Notes under the pieces: model-generated | The model's input: the letters and a program-made list of their open reading frames with translations, nothing else | The model's database searches: none | Told to the model about the DNA's origin: nothing | Shown here: positions 47,531 through 59,706 of the stretch, in pieces | Layout of the letters: each line of letters starts with the position of its first letter | Numbering within the stretch: position 1 is the stretch's first letter | Source: Epiperipatus broadwayi | Taxonomy: Eukaryota; Onychophora; Udeonychophora; Euonychophora; Peripatidae | Assembly: GCA_028023455.1 (NCBI GenBank) | Contig: JAQFVV010012545.1 | Location: 1,860,001-1,924,000, forward strand | Direction of reading: 5' to 3' | DNA: 64,000 nucleotides | Position numbers and translations under genes: made by a program

Positions 47531-50445
47531 AGGCATTCTGTCCATGCTCTTTTTTTTATGACACTTAGCCTGTCAATGTTGTTATTCATTAACAGATACA
47601 ATCCATGGTCAATATTGCAGTTAAAAAAAAGAACCATTTTTCTTCTTGAGTGACTAATTATAATCTATAATAGATTTACTACTATTTAGCAAATAGCTCT
47701 TAGGTTTACTATAGAATAGAAGGATTTCTGCAAATAACTTTTATTAAGTGAGAATTGTTTGATTTTTCAATTCCGTTAGAATTAAACTAGAAACTCTTGG
47801 CAGTTATTCTGAGTCAAATATATGCATGAGTGTGTGTATATCATAATATTTTTAAAATAAATATTTATATAAAATCCTACTTTAAAATAAAACAGGGACA
47901 AAGAAACAAAGAAAATCCAATATTTCAGCTATATCTAGTATATACAATGTGGCAAATGAGTACTTATGACTTTTAATGATTAAAAAATAGATTTTAAATA
48001 ATTGAAATTTATAAAGAGTCCTGATGTATATTATTTAAAAATTAGAATTTTTCATTACATCAAAAACTTCCTAGATTTTGTTATCATTAAGTTTCTACAA
48101 AAGTTGGCACCATCCCGGAATTATCATTATATTTATAATTGAGAATTTAAATTTCATATAAATTAGTAGTACAATCCTTCATTTTTTATAATAATAAACA
48201 AATAAATAATCTACAAAATTATTAACTTTCTCAACACCAGATGGTTATCTTAATAATGTTTCAGTAAATGATGGTTCTCAAATATTTACAAAACATTACT
48301 GACAAAATTTATTATAACATAAAACAAACACAAAATGAATATGTAAGTAGTATTAAAGATTATAACAAAAATAATAATTTTAACTTTCTAAATTCTAAAA
48401 TTATGTGACTGTAAAGTGTATATATATATAATATCCACACTGATCAGTTTAGTAATGTAGAATCATTGGTTTACAATTAATGATAAAGTAGTGGACTCTA
48501 AAGCTCAAAACTCATCACTTTTGCTAGTTGAATTTCATATGAATTTCTGAACAATAAACAATTCAATTATGTTATTGCTTTACAAAGAATTTAAATAAAA
48601 ATAAAATGATAAATCTATTAAAAAAAAAAACCAAACATACTTAATTCAATACATGACAGAATTAAAAGTTTGGCTTACAAAAAAAAAAAATCTGCCTGTA
48701 ATTAGTATATGAATGAAATTAGATATTATAATTGCAAAAGGAAATGCATTTTAGATACGTAGTAAAATGAGGAATTTAAAGTGTAAAATATTGTGCTAAA
48801 AATATGTATAAATTGAAAAATGGAGCTGAAGTTAATTTACAATGTTAAATTACTCAGATATAGCAATTATTACAAAATCCTATAAAAAAATAATAAATAT
48901 ACACAAAGAATGGTATAAAATCAATACAATGGTATTTAAATAAAATAAAACATCAATTCACTAATATGAAAATTTTAAGTTAGCCATATTATAACTAGAC
49001 CTAAGTAATTAAATGTTTTTATATTAACTTGCCCTGTCTGTTTCTGTCAGGATGGCCAAATTTTTGTCTGTGTTTCTGTTGTGATGTCCACGTTTTTGAA
49101 TTTTTAACAATGAAAAAAATGTTACTGTTTAGAACAAACTTATGTCCTTACCTTTCCCAGGAAAAACTCTTAAGAATTGAACCAGTGGAAATTCATTTAT
49201 ATAATAAATTTTGTTGATATTTGATTTATTAAATTAATTAAAAGTAAATATTTTCAACATCTGAATTATTATTCTGAAATAATTAATATTTCATAAATAT
49301 TTTTTGAAAAAAATAAATGTGTAAAAAAAAAACTTAGAGAATTAATTATATATATTTTTTTCATTTCCAAAAACAAACTGTCAAAATCACTGCCAAAAAA
49401 AATTATTTTATTTAAAATGAAATTATGTTTCATTTATAACTAAAAAGCAAAAAAAAAAAAACCAAGATATTTTAAAAAAATGTTTTATGTAAACAGCTGA
49501 CTAAAAAGTAAAAAAATAAATAAAGTAATCCAACTAAAAACAGGTTGTGTCATTTCATTAAAGCATTTGAGACCATAAAAATCAAAAAAGGCAATCAAAA
49601 AAAGCCTTAAATGCTTTAATGAAATGACGTTTTTTAGTCGAATTAAACTATTTTTTTTACTTTTAAGTAGCCTGTTTACATAAAAGCATTATTTCAAAAA
49701 AATATTTTAATATTATTTTATTTTATATAACAGGAGTCATATAAAGATAGATTCACATTTCAACATATAGAAGAAAACTGCACACTTTGTCTAACTTACT
49801 CCCCCCCTTCTTTAAAAAAAGAATGAGGGCATGAAACAGAGAACTAATTAACACTTAAATGTAATATTTCATATATAACCAGTGAATGAACATACTTCAA
49901 ATCTCAACACTATATATTAACTTTGGCTCTTCAGGCATGTGTCCCACACATCTTATTTGATCAGTCGAAATCTTTTCTTTTTTTACTGACATAAAAACTA
50001 TAAGCATGCTGTCAATAGAAATATAGGCATTTGATAGATCTCTGACATAGCTTTCTAAAGATGTCTTTAACAAAAAAAAAACAATATAAAATTTAGATTT
50101 TTTATTCATTTTTTTCGTAACCAGCATATTTAATATTTTTTTATTTTTTGATCAATTTTGTAATTTCCACTATGCGATAAAGACAGAAAATGCTTATCAG
50201 CCTTCAAATATGCTTTTATCGGAATAAAAATACTCTGATTCACAAGCAAGGCCTTCAATGGAGTCTAAATGTAAGCAGAATATCAGGTTCGTAAGTATAC
50301 AATTTTAATTTTTTTAATAATATTTTAATTTTTTATAAAATTATTTGAAAAAATGATTTACTTTTTATTAATTTGAGTTTGTAGTGGTGTGTATATATAT
50401 CAATTATATATTTATTTATGCTCATATAGAATTCATATCTATGGT
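47531..50445. other. AT-rich DNA with one hairpin MITE
   Basis: Holds the foldback listed at 49475-49701. Otherwise only A/T runs and (TA)n. Confidence 0.5.
49467..49709. mobile_element. Hairpin MITE-like element with possible 8-bp TSD
   Basis: Arms of about 110 bp (49475-49585 and 49595-49701) pair along most of their length. atgttttatgtaaacagc at the left matches the complement of the right end, and tcatttcattaaagcattt matches the complement of aaatgctttaatgaaatga. Possible duplication ATATTTTA at 49467-49474 and 49702-49709, though low complexity makes it weak. Confidence 0.6.
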
Positions 50446-50545
50446 AATTTTTTATGTGTCAAGCATCGGCCGGGAAGCGAACCCGCGACAACCATCTGCA
50501 AGCAACTGCTTGCTTGCAAGGCAGCTGCGTGACCTGTCAGCTACA
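50446..50545 (-). mobile_element. Short tRNA-derived SINE, copy 2 (best head)
   Basis: Minus strand: gtagctgacaggtcacgcag (A-box-like), ttgcaagcaagcag, then gcgggttcgcttcccgg (B-box and T-arm-like), ccgatgcttgacacat and an A-run. This copy shows the tRNA-like head most clearly. Whole element about 100 bp. TSD not found. Confidence 0.65.
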
Positions 50546-50845
50546 TTCTAATCCACTTATTTTATAAAAATAAACTTATTTTATAAAAATAATGATTCTC
50601 AAAAAGTGTAATAATTTATTATTTATTATTATGTTTATAAGGTGTGTTTGTGTTTACAAGTAATGATTTACAAAACTAATAATCAAATGTACAGAAATCT
50701 ACAGTAATTTTGTAAGTTCTAATCCACTTATTTTATAAAAATAATGATTCTCAAAAAGTTTAATAATTTATTATTTATTATTATGTTTATATAGTGTTTG
50801 TGTTTATAAATAATGATTTACAAAACTAATAATCAAATGTACAGA
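50546..50845. repeat. Diverged tandem duplication (~168-bp unit, two copies)
   Basis: ttctaatccacttattttat begins at about 50547 and again at 50717. Both are followed by aataatgattctcaaaaagt, aataatttattatttattat and aactaatcaaatgtacaga-type sequence. The first unit has an extra 20-bp internal duplication. It starts at the 5' edge of SINE copy 2. Confidence 0.75.
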
Positions 50846-52310
50846 AAGATTGCATATGCAGGCAAATGCCTTGATATTCATGCTGTGGAGTCACTCTGGT
50901 TTTGCTATATATTTCATCATATTATTTTCAAGTTTATAGCTAACAAATGGACTATATGCTAATAAATTATATCTATATGATACAATAAATATAACAAGAT
51001 AGCATCGCTGGTGTGCATAAAGAATATAAACATCACTGGTGTGCATTAAACATCACTGATGTACACAAAAAAATATAAAATGAAGAGATGAAACTCATTT
51101 TATCAGTGATACAGACGATAGCTTACAATTTCTAGTTTTAGATAGACAAGAAGCCAATTGCTATAATGACAAATGCATATCTATCTTCTGGAAATGATTT
51201 GTTTTGTAACTTTTATTAGGATGAATCTTTTTCTTATAGACGCCTTTGACATTTGGTAATTTTTGAAGTAAAAGATAAAAATGAAGAATTCTTATGCGAA
51301 TACTTTTGGAGATTCTGAAGCTATGGATTATCTCAGGTAAGACATATTATATATGGTTTGAAAGATAATTTTGTGAGGAATACAAAGAAATTATCATTGA
51401 AGATATAATTTAAACTTAGTTAATGATGAATTAGAAATTATGAACAAACAATAAAATCATTATTTCGGATGTTGACATTTCTTTTTTCCTTATTTTTTTA
51501 ACGGTTATCACTATTTGTCTTAGACTTATTGTTTTCCTTAGTTTTTCTAGTTTCTATTAATGTACTTTTTTTTGTTCTAAAATAATTAAAACTGAAGTTA
51601 TTGTGAAAATTGTGTCTCAGGCCAGTTTTTTAAAAAATTCAGTATGGCGCCTGGGGAACAAAGCAGTTAAACTATGTTTTGATGACTGTAATGACTGAAA
51701 AATATTGATAGAAGATAATGTTAATGAAGAAAATTTTCTTAGGATACAAAATCTTTAATATAAAGAGTAATAATAAAACAATTTCATACATAGTTAATGC
51801 TATGCAATTTCTTTATTGAATTCCTTAAGTTTTAACTATTCAACAATTTTCCTCAGAGGTGTAAATATAACAAAAATATATATTCCTACCTTATTGTACC
51901 CCTACTATATACTTAGAATATAAAATCAAGTAAAAATTTTAAAAGGTCAGCAAAAAACATTAATGAAGTTGGTGGATATACATGATTTATAATAATTGTG
52001 CTATAATAATCTTCTATTTAATTGAATGTTCTATTAAAAAAAAAAAATTAACAATCTGCATTGTAGTCTACATGTTAAAAACAAAAGATATTATCATTTA
52101 TTTCAAACATTAAGAAAAAAACCATTATGAACAAACACAAGTTTAATATTATGAAGAAAACTGCATAATGAAATTTTTTTTCTATTGTAATCTATCATTA
52201 TTTCTAATTATAATGTCAAATAAAATTTTGTTTGTCTACAATTTTGCAAATCTTAAATCCTAATCCAAACTTTTTCTTTTATTCTGGTTTATAATCATAA
52301 ATTCATATAT
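50846..52310. other. AT-rich DNA; short tandem units at 51000-51065
   Basis: Three short diverged units (atcgctggtgtgcat, atcactggtgtgcat, atcactgatgtacac) lie at about 51004-51065. Nothing else recognised. Confidence 0.4.
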
Positions 52311-52445
52311 AAAGAAATAGATAAGTCAAGCATTGTTAGCCGAGACGTCATCGCAACCACCCTGCAAGCAAGTAGTTGGTTGCAGACGGTTGTGGGTTCA
52401 CGTCCCGGCCGATGCTATGACATATGAAAAAAAAGAAATAGATAA
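52311..52445 (+). mobile_element. Short tRNA-derived SINE, copy 3, with 14-nt TSD
   Basis: The SINE itself is 52325-52431 (107 bp). It has an A-box-like ttagccgagacgtcatcgca, B-box ggttcacgtcc at 52395-52405, then gatgctatgacatatg and an A8 tail. Flanks are AAAGAAATAGATAA at 52311-52324 and 52432-52445. Polymerase III boxes, an A-tail and a long TSD together identify a LINE-mobilised SINE. It is unusually short: nearly all tRNA-like head with a ~20-nt tail. The parent tRNA is unclear; the long segment between the boxes suggests a long-variable-arm tRNA. Confidence 0.8.
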
Positions 52446-54118
52446 TATGAAATCTTTAAATAAACTTAATAAAAATATGTTGTGGCAATCTAAACAAATA
52501 ATGTGTCAATAGATTGCTCACTTTTGCAGCATAATCTTTTAAAGCACTGTTGAGTAGCCTCGGTCCTTTCAATATATACTGATGAAATTAATCTAACCTC
52601 AAGATAATTAAAGATGCATCTTTACAAAACCAATTAAAACATCAATGTTGTGTAATAAATTATTTTTTATATATTATTTTATGTATATATATTATAATAG
52701 TAACTTACAGTTATTATTATTGGTCTAACGTGTTTTATCTCTTAGGAAATTATTTATAAATATAAATTTTTATTTGACTATTTTATTATGTATACATATA
52801 TATATATATACATTTGAGTTTTAAATAATACATACCTTAAGCTTTTGAGTAAAATGCCAGATTTGAAGTTAAGAATAAATACTTATATATGAGCTTGTAA
52901 TAACACACGAGCAGATTCATTCGTTCTCTTGTTATTAAAAAGGGAAGAAAAAGAAAATCATTTCTCTTTAAAAATAACTTTTTCTTTTATCAATACTACT
53001 GTTCAATGATTGGAATTTAATCATTAACTTTTCCAAATTAAGATAATCTGTGGATTAAAAGTCTGCAAGGAAAATATTTTAATTTTCTATTAAATCTTAA
53101 AGGAATAGCAATATAAAAGAAAAGAACGTCTGTTTAAGTTTTTTTTTGGAAACTACGTTATTTTAACACTTCCATTATTCTTCGGATATATATAAATTTA
53201 AGATAATTATATATATATATTAAGGATAAAACAATGTGTAGTGAGTAGTATAATTATTATATCGTAAAAGGTTTCGAAACCAACCTTGCATGCTATTTTA
53301 AAATATTTTGAAATATTGGATATATGGAACGTCTAATGATAATAGAAAAATGAAGATTAAGAACATCTACATTCGAAGAATATTTATTTTATTTCACATT
53401 AATCAAATCATTGGATATTATTAACAGTTTATCGTTTAAGGATAAATAAAATCATCATTATACCAATGGATTAATAATATACTTCGTAAAAGATCTTCAT
53501 TAGGATGATGAACTATAGACTTCAATATCTACTCTCAACTCTATTATAAATAAGTTTTCTTTATTATTTATTTATATATATTATAATAATGCTTATATTA
53601 TTTTAATATGTTTATTATTATTATTATTATCTTTATTTCAAATTTGGCATCGCATCATTATATCTTAATAGGAAAATTATATTTATTATTAAATATAATT
53701 AATTGAAAGCTTGACATAATTCATCAAATTAGATGAGGGATATAAAGAATAGTTATTATTTGACAGATATCTTAAACAGGATTATATTGTATTTACTACG
53801 TAATATTGTAAAAGTTTAATGTACTTTATTTATCAAAAATACATATAATATATAAGTTATACAATTGCAAATAGTAGTTATATATTGGTAATTATGAAAC
53901 ATATAAATAAGAACGGTAAATAAATTAATAAGTTACATAAATTATTAATTTTTGAACCCAGATATTGTTTTTATATATCTGTTAATTTAAACTATTTTCT
54001 TTAATTTTTGAAAGTTTATTATAGTATTGAGTTTTATCATAGGGTATTAAATAAAAATATTATTTATTAATATTTTTAAAATGATAAAATTCATCCGTAT
54101 TTATTTATTAATATTTTA
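52446..54118. other. AT-rich DNA, nothing recognised
   Basis: Very A/T-rich with (TA)n runs near 52795 and 53205. No supported feature. Confidence 0.5.
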
Positions 54119-55069
54119 TTATCTATTATATTCATATCGGCTTTTTCAAACCAAATTGTGCAAACGCTTTTTGCGAGTGTTAAATAATAAATGAATACCC
54201 TCTGACCCATACAAGATATAGAATTTATGCAGCAATAAAAGGAATCCTCTTATTACTACGACTCAAATATTTATATATGAGCAAATCTGAAGTACTGGCA
54301 CAGAAGGTGTGACTATAGAACAGTCACTTTGAATTACTATATATAACTTATGAATGAATGACGCCGATGAAATTTACTAGAATTTACTGAACGTCATTCC
54401 AACTGAAATTAATCATATATATAAATCAGCATTTATTTTTTATAGCGTCTGTATACAATTGTAATCACATTCATATCGGCTTTTTCAAACCAAATTGTGC
54501 AAACGCTTTTTGCGAGTGTTAAATAATAAATGAATACCCTCTGACCCATACAAGAGGATTCCTTTTATTGCTGCATAAATTCTATATCTTATATGGGTCA
54601 GAGGGTATTCATTTATTATTTAACACTCGCAAAAAGCGTTTGCACAATTTGGTTTGAAAAAGCCGATATGAATGTGATTACAATTGTATACAGACGCTAT
54701 AAAAAATAAATGCTGATTTATATATATGATTAATTTCAGTTGGAATGACGTTCAGTAAATTCTAGTAAATTTCATCGGCGTCATTCATTCATAAGTTATA
54801 TATAGTAATTCAAAGTGACTGTTCTATAGTCACACCTTCTGTGCCAGTACTTCAGATTTGCTCATATATAAATATTTGAGTCGTAGTAATAAGAGGATTC
54901 CTTTTATTGCTGCATAAATTCTATATCTTGTATGGGTCAGAGGGTATTCATTTATTATTTAACACTCGCAAAAAACGTTTGCACAATTTGGTTTGAAAAA
55001 GCCGATATGAATGTGATTACAATTGTATACAGACGCTATAAAAAATAAATGCTGATTTATCTATTATAT
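54119..55069. mobile_element. Near-perfect palindromic cluster of a 338-bp repeat, 13-nt TSD
   Basis: The insert is about 54132-55056. The left part is one 338-bp unit (54132-54469) plus the start of a second (54470-54555). The right part (54552-55056) is the same repeat in opposite orientation, about 1.5 units, with its own period of 339 bp (aagaggattcc at 54552 and 54891). Copies differ at only a few positions. TTATCTATTATAT flanks both sides (54119-54131 and 55057-55069; one more base also matches). The unit has no coding content. It includes two good hairpins (gaatgacg/cgtcattc; gtgact/agtcac). Same build and TSD length as RZ1 and RZ2, but I do not find a hammerhead core. Confidence 0.75.
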
Positions 55070-56215
55070 TATATTTTTTATTATTTATTAAATATTGATT
55101 TATTAACTTGATCTCTTTGTCTAATCATTATTGAATTATATTATATATATGCTAGTATTATAAATATCATATGAATATCAATTGTAATTAATGCTTATAT
55201 AAAGGCATATAAATAATAACTTGTTTTGAATTTTCCCTGAAGAGAGCTAATTGCAAATTCTCCATGAGTTTGAATATCGTGGCATAATGGTGACTGAAAG
55301 AGGGATGAAAGATGGATGAACTAGTCTAAATTATATTAAAACTTATTTAAAGATTATTGAGCTAGCATAAACAAGATAGATATAATCATGGACTTAGTAT
55401 TTCATTGATTCATTTCTAGCATTCTACCTGAAGACCCAAAGTCCGATTGTAGTGAAATGCATATCCTCTTTCTAGGGAATTTAATCATCCCCATATATAC
55501 AACTTAGATTTTAAATATAATCCATTTTGTTATATTTGGCGAACCTAACTATGAAGCATTAAGTTAATGATTTCCAAGCATTAAATATAATCGATTCTAT
55601 TATATTTGGTATATCAACTGGGATGATTAAATGCCATTCCGTTATATTTGGTGCCTCAACTAAGGCTATCAAATAGGCCGTCCCATTATAATATATACAT
55701 ATTTATAACTTAATAAGTGACATAGGTAAAAAAGAAAACCAGTCTTTTTACAAACAGCCGACTGCCAGACAAAGACTTCATGAACATCCGTCATAGAAAA
55801 ATGGTGGTGAAGGCAGTATTCACCAAATTTGACAATTGCCAAATTATGAGACAGAATTTTTCTAATCTTGTTTTATCCTCTAGCTAAGAGTAGCTATATG
55901 CCCATTTGTTGACCAGTGTTAGAATTAAAAATTCATGCATTAATATTTAGATTAACAATAGAAATTTTATAAGTAAAATTGAAATAAATAATAAAAAAAA
56001 TGGCACAAATGTAATATAGATGATATCCATTTACTATATAAATATTATATTTAATGTTTTCACTACTTCATTTTCATATATATATATATATAAACAGTCT
56101 TTCAATCCTAAGTACTTTTCGGTTAATTTCTTAACTGAAAGTACTTCTGCAGATCGAAAGACTTTATGATAGTTTATTACTGTTATATTTTATTATTTTT
56201 ATTATATATATATAT
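55070..56215. other. Unidentified repeat-like region
   Basis: 55520-55685 has three imperfect copies of a gttatatttggtgcctcaact-like unit (near 55528, 55600, 55643). 55419-55460 reads GCATTCTAC, CTGAAGA, CCCAAAGTC, CGATT, GTAGTGAAATGC: a hammerhead-like order with stem I pairing but a lost GAAA. A hairpin lies at 56094-56165. Nothing is identified with confidence. Confidence 0.35.
56094..56165. repeat. Imperfect inverted repeat (33-bp arms)
   Basis: The arm starting acagtctttcaatcctaagt (56094-56126) pairs with the complement of 56131-56165 with a few mismatches, around a 4-base loop. It lies about 50 bp upstream of the LTR at 56216. Confidence 0.6.
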
Positions 56216-58178
56216 TGTAACGGTATATATATATATGCCATTTCAGCACCTTCAAATAAAAGGGGGAAAGATTGATAAATAAAAACACTCTCAAATAAAA
56301 ATATAAAAATTAAAAATGAAATTTTATTTAAATCGATATATATATATAAAGTGCACAGATGGTAAATTAATTTAGTAATTATTTAAAGTAAGTTAAACTT
56401 AAAAATCTAAAAATAAAAGATTATTTGAAGGAATGTAAAAGAAAATAATAAAAGCTTTTTTTCTGTTAACAGTTATTTTTAATCTTAGTAGAATGGAAGT
56501 GATTTTCTATTAAAATGCAATGATGTAATAGTAAACAGGCCCTTGGGGCATTTAACCGATTGTAAGTCAGATAAAAGATAAATTAAAAACTACTAGTAAT
56601 AAAATTTGGTGCATCTCGCTCTAAAGCAAACTGGCCAATAATGATGTGAATGAACACATAGTCCACAGACAAAAATCATCATTGCCAATAAGAACAGTAT
56701 TAGCCAGGCAAGATCGATCCTGGAATTTGATGATAAACAATTTAAAATGATGTAAAAAGAAGAAAACTTTTGAGGTTTTTTTTTAATTGCTGTTGCTGAT
56801 TATTTGTTTTAATTAAAAATATTTTATACATGTATTGTGGACCTCCACAATGTAGGGGTCATGGAATAACTTTCATTTCCCATATTTGCAGCAACAGAGG
56901 TGGCCTCCAGAGTGATTGTTCCTAGAAAATGGAAAGCAACAGATTCATTTCCACCAATAACATTAATATATGATGAATGAAACTTTGAACTAAGTGTTGT
57001 GATGCATCAAAGACTGCAAAGATAGACTCCAATAAACCGACATAAAGGAAATGATGAACTTTTTCCTTAAAATGAGATTTAACCCTTTAAGCTAAAATAC
57101 GAATGTTTCAAGTACTAATTCTAAATGTCAATTAACTCCTAAAGATAATCTCTTGTCTGATGAAGTAAATATTAAATTATTTATTAATATTTTATGTATA
57201 TTTGCTTCTATCATTTCCATTCTCATTAAATTAAATTTAAATTAATAAATTTAAATATAGGTGTAAATGGTTGCATAGATTCGTTTAATATTGTTAGTTT
57301 AAGTAGATTAACTTTGGGCTAATTATTTCATAGTTGAATAGTGCTAGTGAAGGAATGTATGGGTATTTTATGTCAATGTAATCTGGGAAGACATATTGGA
57401 TTCTCATTTCCTTGTGCTGTGTTAGCATACAGGGTATATCATCCAATTGAATACATGACCCGGAAAAATGGTAGCCATCACATTGCCAATGGTCATAGAC
57501 GTATTTTCTATGCCATTGATTCCTTACACTCTGGTTGGGACAGTAAGCCAGCAAAGACTGCTACCCCCCATTTTAAAGCATTTCTTTTCAAATTGTTGTT
57601 TCTTTAATATCCTGCTATGGATGGAAATTCCTGTCAGCATGATTGTTTTATGCTAATATTCTCATTTTACATTGATCATATTGGTATATCAGTAAACTAG
57701 CATTAGTTTGGATGCAAACTTTTGGCTGGAGTTAAAAGATTTGTTATTTAGATGTGTGTTCTATGTAGTGTATTTACGCTTAACAAAATACTAAAATAGT
57801 GTTAAATATGTTGAATTCATCCATCAGTGCATACAACCTAAATTAAATATATTCAATGGTTAATTCAGTCCTTGGAATTTTTGTGTGATATATGAGTGTG
57901 AAATAAAAAAATGTTTTGTTTAATTAGTTTTGGCAGTGGCTTATTTTATATATTTTATTAATAATATTTTGAAAATCAAAGATTAGAAATTTTAAATTTA
58001 CAATGTTATATCATCAAGCTCAGCTTCTCCAAGAACTAGCAATTGAAGCTTTCGGTTAGATAAAAGATTAACTTCACCCATACGTATCTGCCATCTTTAT
58101 AAATTTTTCTACTTTCAAATAGCCTAGTGGCATCCTGGCATGGCAGATAGAGTTGTGAGGTTTCTTCTGACCATTATA
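56216..58178 (+). repeat. 5' LTR, family A (1963 bp)
   Basis: Begins TGTAACGG, ends CCATTATA. Contains a CCAAT-type box (ggccaata near 56633), a decayed TATA element (tgtaaaaag at 56751), and an aaataaaaaaatg polyadenylation-type signal near 57901 before ttggcagtggctt. Overlapping frames on both strands at 57294-57656 are not conserved in the solo LTR and are not genes. Confidence 0.75.
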
Positions 58179-58180
58179 AT

Positions 58181-58198
58181 TGGCCACCCAACATGGCT
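58181..58198 (+). promoter_or_regulatory. Primer-binding site, tRNA-Lys-like
   Basis: TGGCCACCCAACATGG lies two bases after the LTR end. It closely matches the TGGCGCCCAACGTGG-type site complementary to the 3' end of a lysine tRNA, used to prime reverse transcription in many LTR elements. The position directly after the LTR confirms the orientation. Confidence 0.7.
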
Positions 58199-58621
58199 CA
58201 ATACACTTTAACCACAAGCATCCTGAGAATTTTAGAAAATTGTGCCAGTAACATGATTTTGTTGAAATGAATAGTTGTTTTGTTTTGTTTTTTATAGAAA
58301 GTTATAGAGTTGAATGTAATGTGAAAGTACTGCCAGAAAGTTAATTGCACACATATGCAAACATGGAAATAAGGAAACTTGTAAAATATAATATAGAAAA
58401 GTAATTTTAGGAAAGACTAATTAATAAAAAAAAAAAGGAAATTGTGAACTGTTGAATGGGAGCCTTGACTCAGCTGATGTAGAAAGGGAGGAGAATAGAC
58501 AATTTTTTTTGTGTAATTACTAACCAAAAAAATCATAAAAAAAATTTTTTTTTAACTTATGTTTACTAACACTAAGTAAATTTTTTTTTATTGTTTTTGT
58601 TTATGAAGAAGTTCAGTAATG

Positions 58622-59706
58622 TGTAATGGTTTACATATATGCCATTACATCACTTTCAAATAAAAGGGGGAAAGATCGATAAATAAAATCGCCCTCAAAT
58701 AATAATAAAAATTAATAGATGAAATTTTATTTAAATCAAAATATATAAAGTGCATAGATGGTAAACTAATTAAATAATTACTTAAAGTAAGTTAAAGTTA
58801 AAAATCTAAAGATAAAAGATTATTTGAAGGAATGTAAAAGAAAATAATAAAAGCTGTTAATTTATTTTCTGTTAAAAGTTATTTTTAATCTTAGTAGGAT
58901 AGAATAATTTTCTATTGAAGTGTAATGACATAATAGCAAACAAATCCTTGGGGCATTTAACCGATTCTAAGTCAGAGAAGAAATAAATTAAAATTGACTA
59001 GTAATAAAATTTGGTGCTTCCCACTCTGTGACTGGCCAAAAATGATGCAAATGAACACATGGTCCACAGAAAAATTATCACCACTAATAAGAACAAGCTA
59101 GACAAGATCGAACCTGGAATTTGATGATAAGCAATTCAAAATGATATAAAAAGAAAATAAGAAAACTTTTGAGTTGTATTGCGGACCTCCACAATGTAGG
59201 AGTCACACAATAAATTTTGTTTTCCATATTTGCACCAACTGAGGCAGCCTCCAGAGTGATGGTTCCCGGAAAATGACATGCAATGGATTCGTCTCTACTG
59301 ATAACAATATTAATATATGATGGGCAAAACTTTGAACTAAGTGGTATGACACATCAAGAACTGCAAAGATGGATTCCAATAAACTGACACAAAAAAAAGT
59401 ATGAACTTTTTTATTTAACCTCCTCGTTCTTACGCATCTATCATGCAGGAAAGCATTTTCAAAATGTAATCATCCGTTTTCAATGTAATATTAACGGAAA
59501 TCTAAAGGATTAGAAATTTTAAATTTACAATGTTATATGATCAACCTCAGCTTCTCCAAGAACTAGCAACTGGGACTTTCGGTTAGATAAAAGATGAACT
59601 TTACCCATACGTATCTGCAGCCTTTATAAATTTTTCTAGAGTCAAATAGCCTAGTGGTGCCCTGGCATGGAAGATAAAAGTTGTAAGGTTTCTTCTGACT
59701 GTTATA
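58622..59706 (+). repeat. 3' LTR, family A, with ~900-bp internal deletion
   Basis: Begins TGTAATGG and ends CTGTTATA. It matches the 5' LTR except that the segment corresponding to about 57065-57975 is replaced by about 110 unrelated bases (around 59420-59510). It keeps the best TATA box of the family, TATAAAAAG at 59145-59153, with ggccaaa upstream. Confidence 0.75.

Larger units (their letters stand above)
56216..59706 (+). mobile_element. Internally deleted LTR retrotransposon, family A
   Basis: 5' LTR 56216-58178, primer-binding site at 58181, a ~420-bp internal remnant, 3' LTR 58622-59706. The two LTRs are same-oriented and share start (tgtaayggt-TA-rich, caaataaaagggggaaagat), middle (cggacctccacaatgtagg) and end (cgtatctgc..tttataaatttttct). 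The internal region encodes nothing recognisable, so gag and pol are gone. Low-complexity atata on both sides could be the TSD. Same family as the solo LTR at 10013-12073. Confidence 0.8.

Noticed and set aside
54340-54420. ccgatga..gaacgtc in the 338-bp repeat as a hammerhead core
   Set aside because: The flanking gaatgacg/cgtcattc pairing leaves no proper stem II or stem III, and U4 and GAAA are both off; not acceptable as a hammerhead.
57294-57656. Three overlapping frames on both strands (86, 88 and 62 codons)
   Set aside because: They lie inside the family A 5' LTR, overlap one another, and are not conserved in the solo LTR; chance frames.
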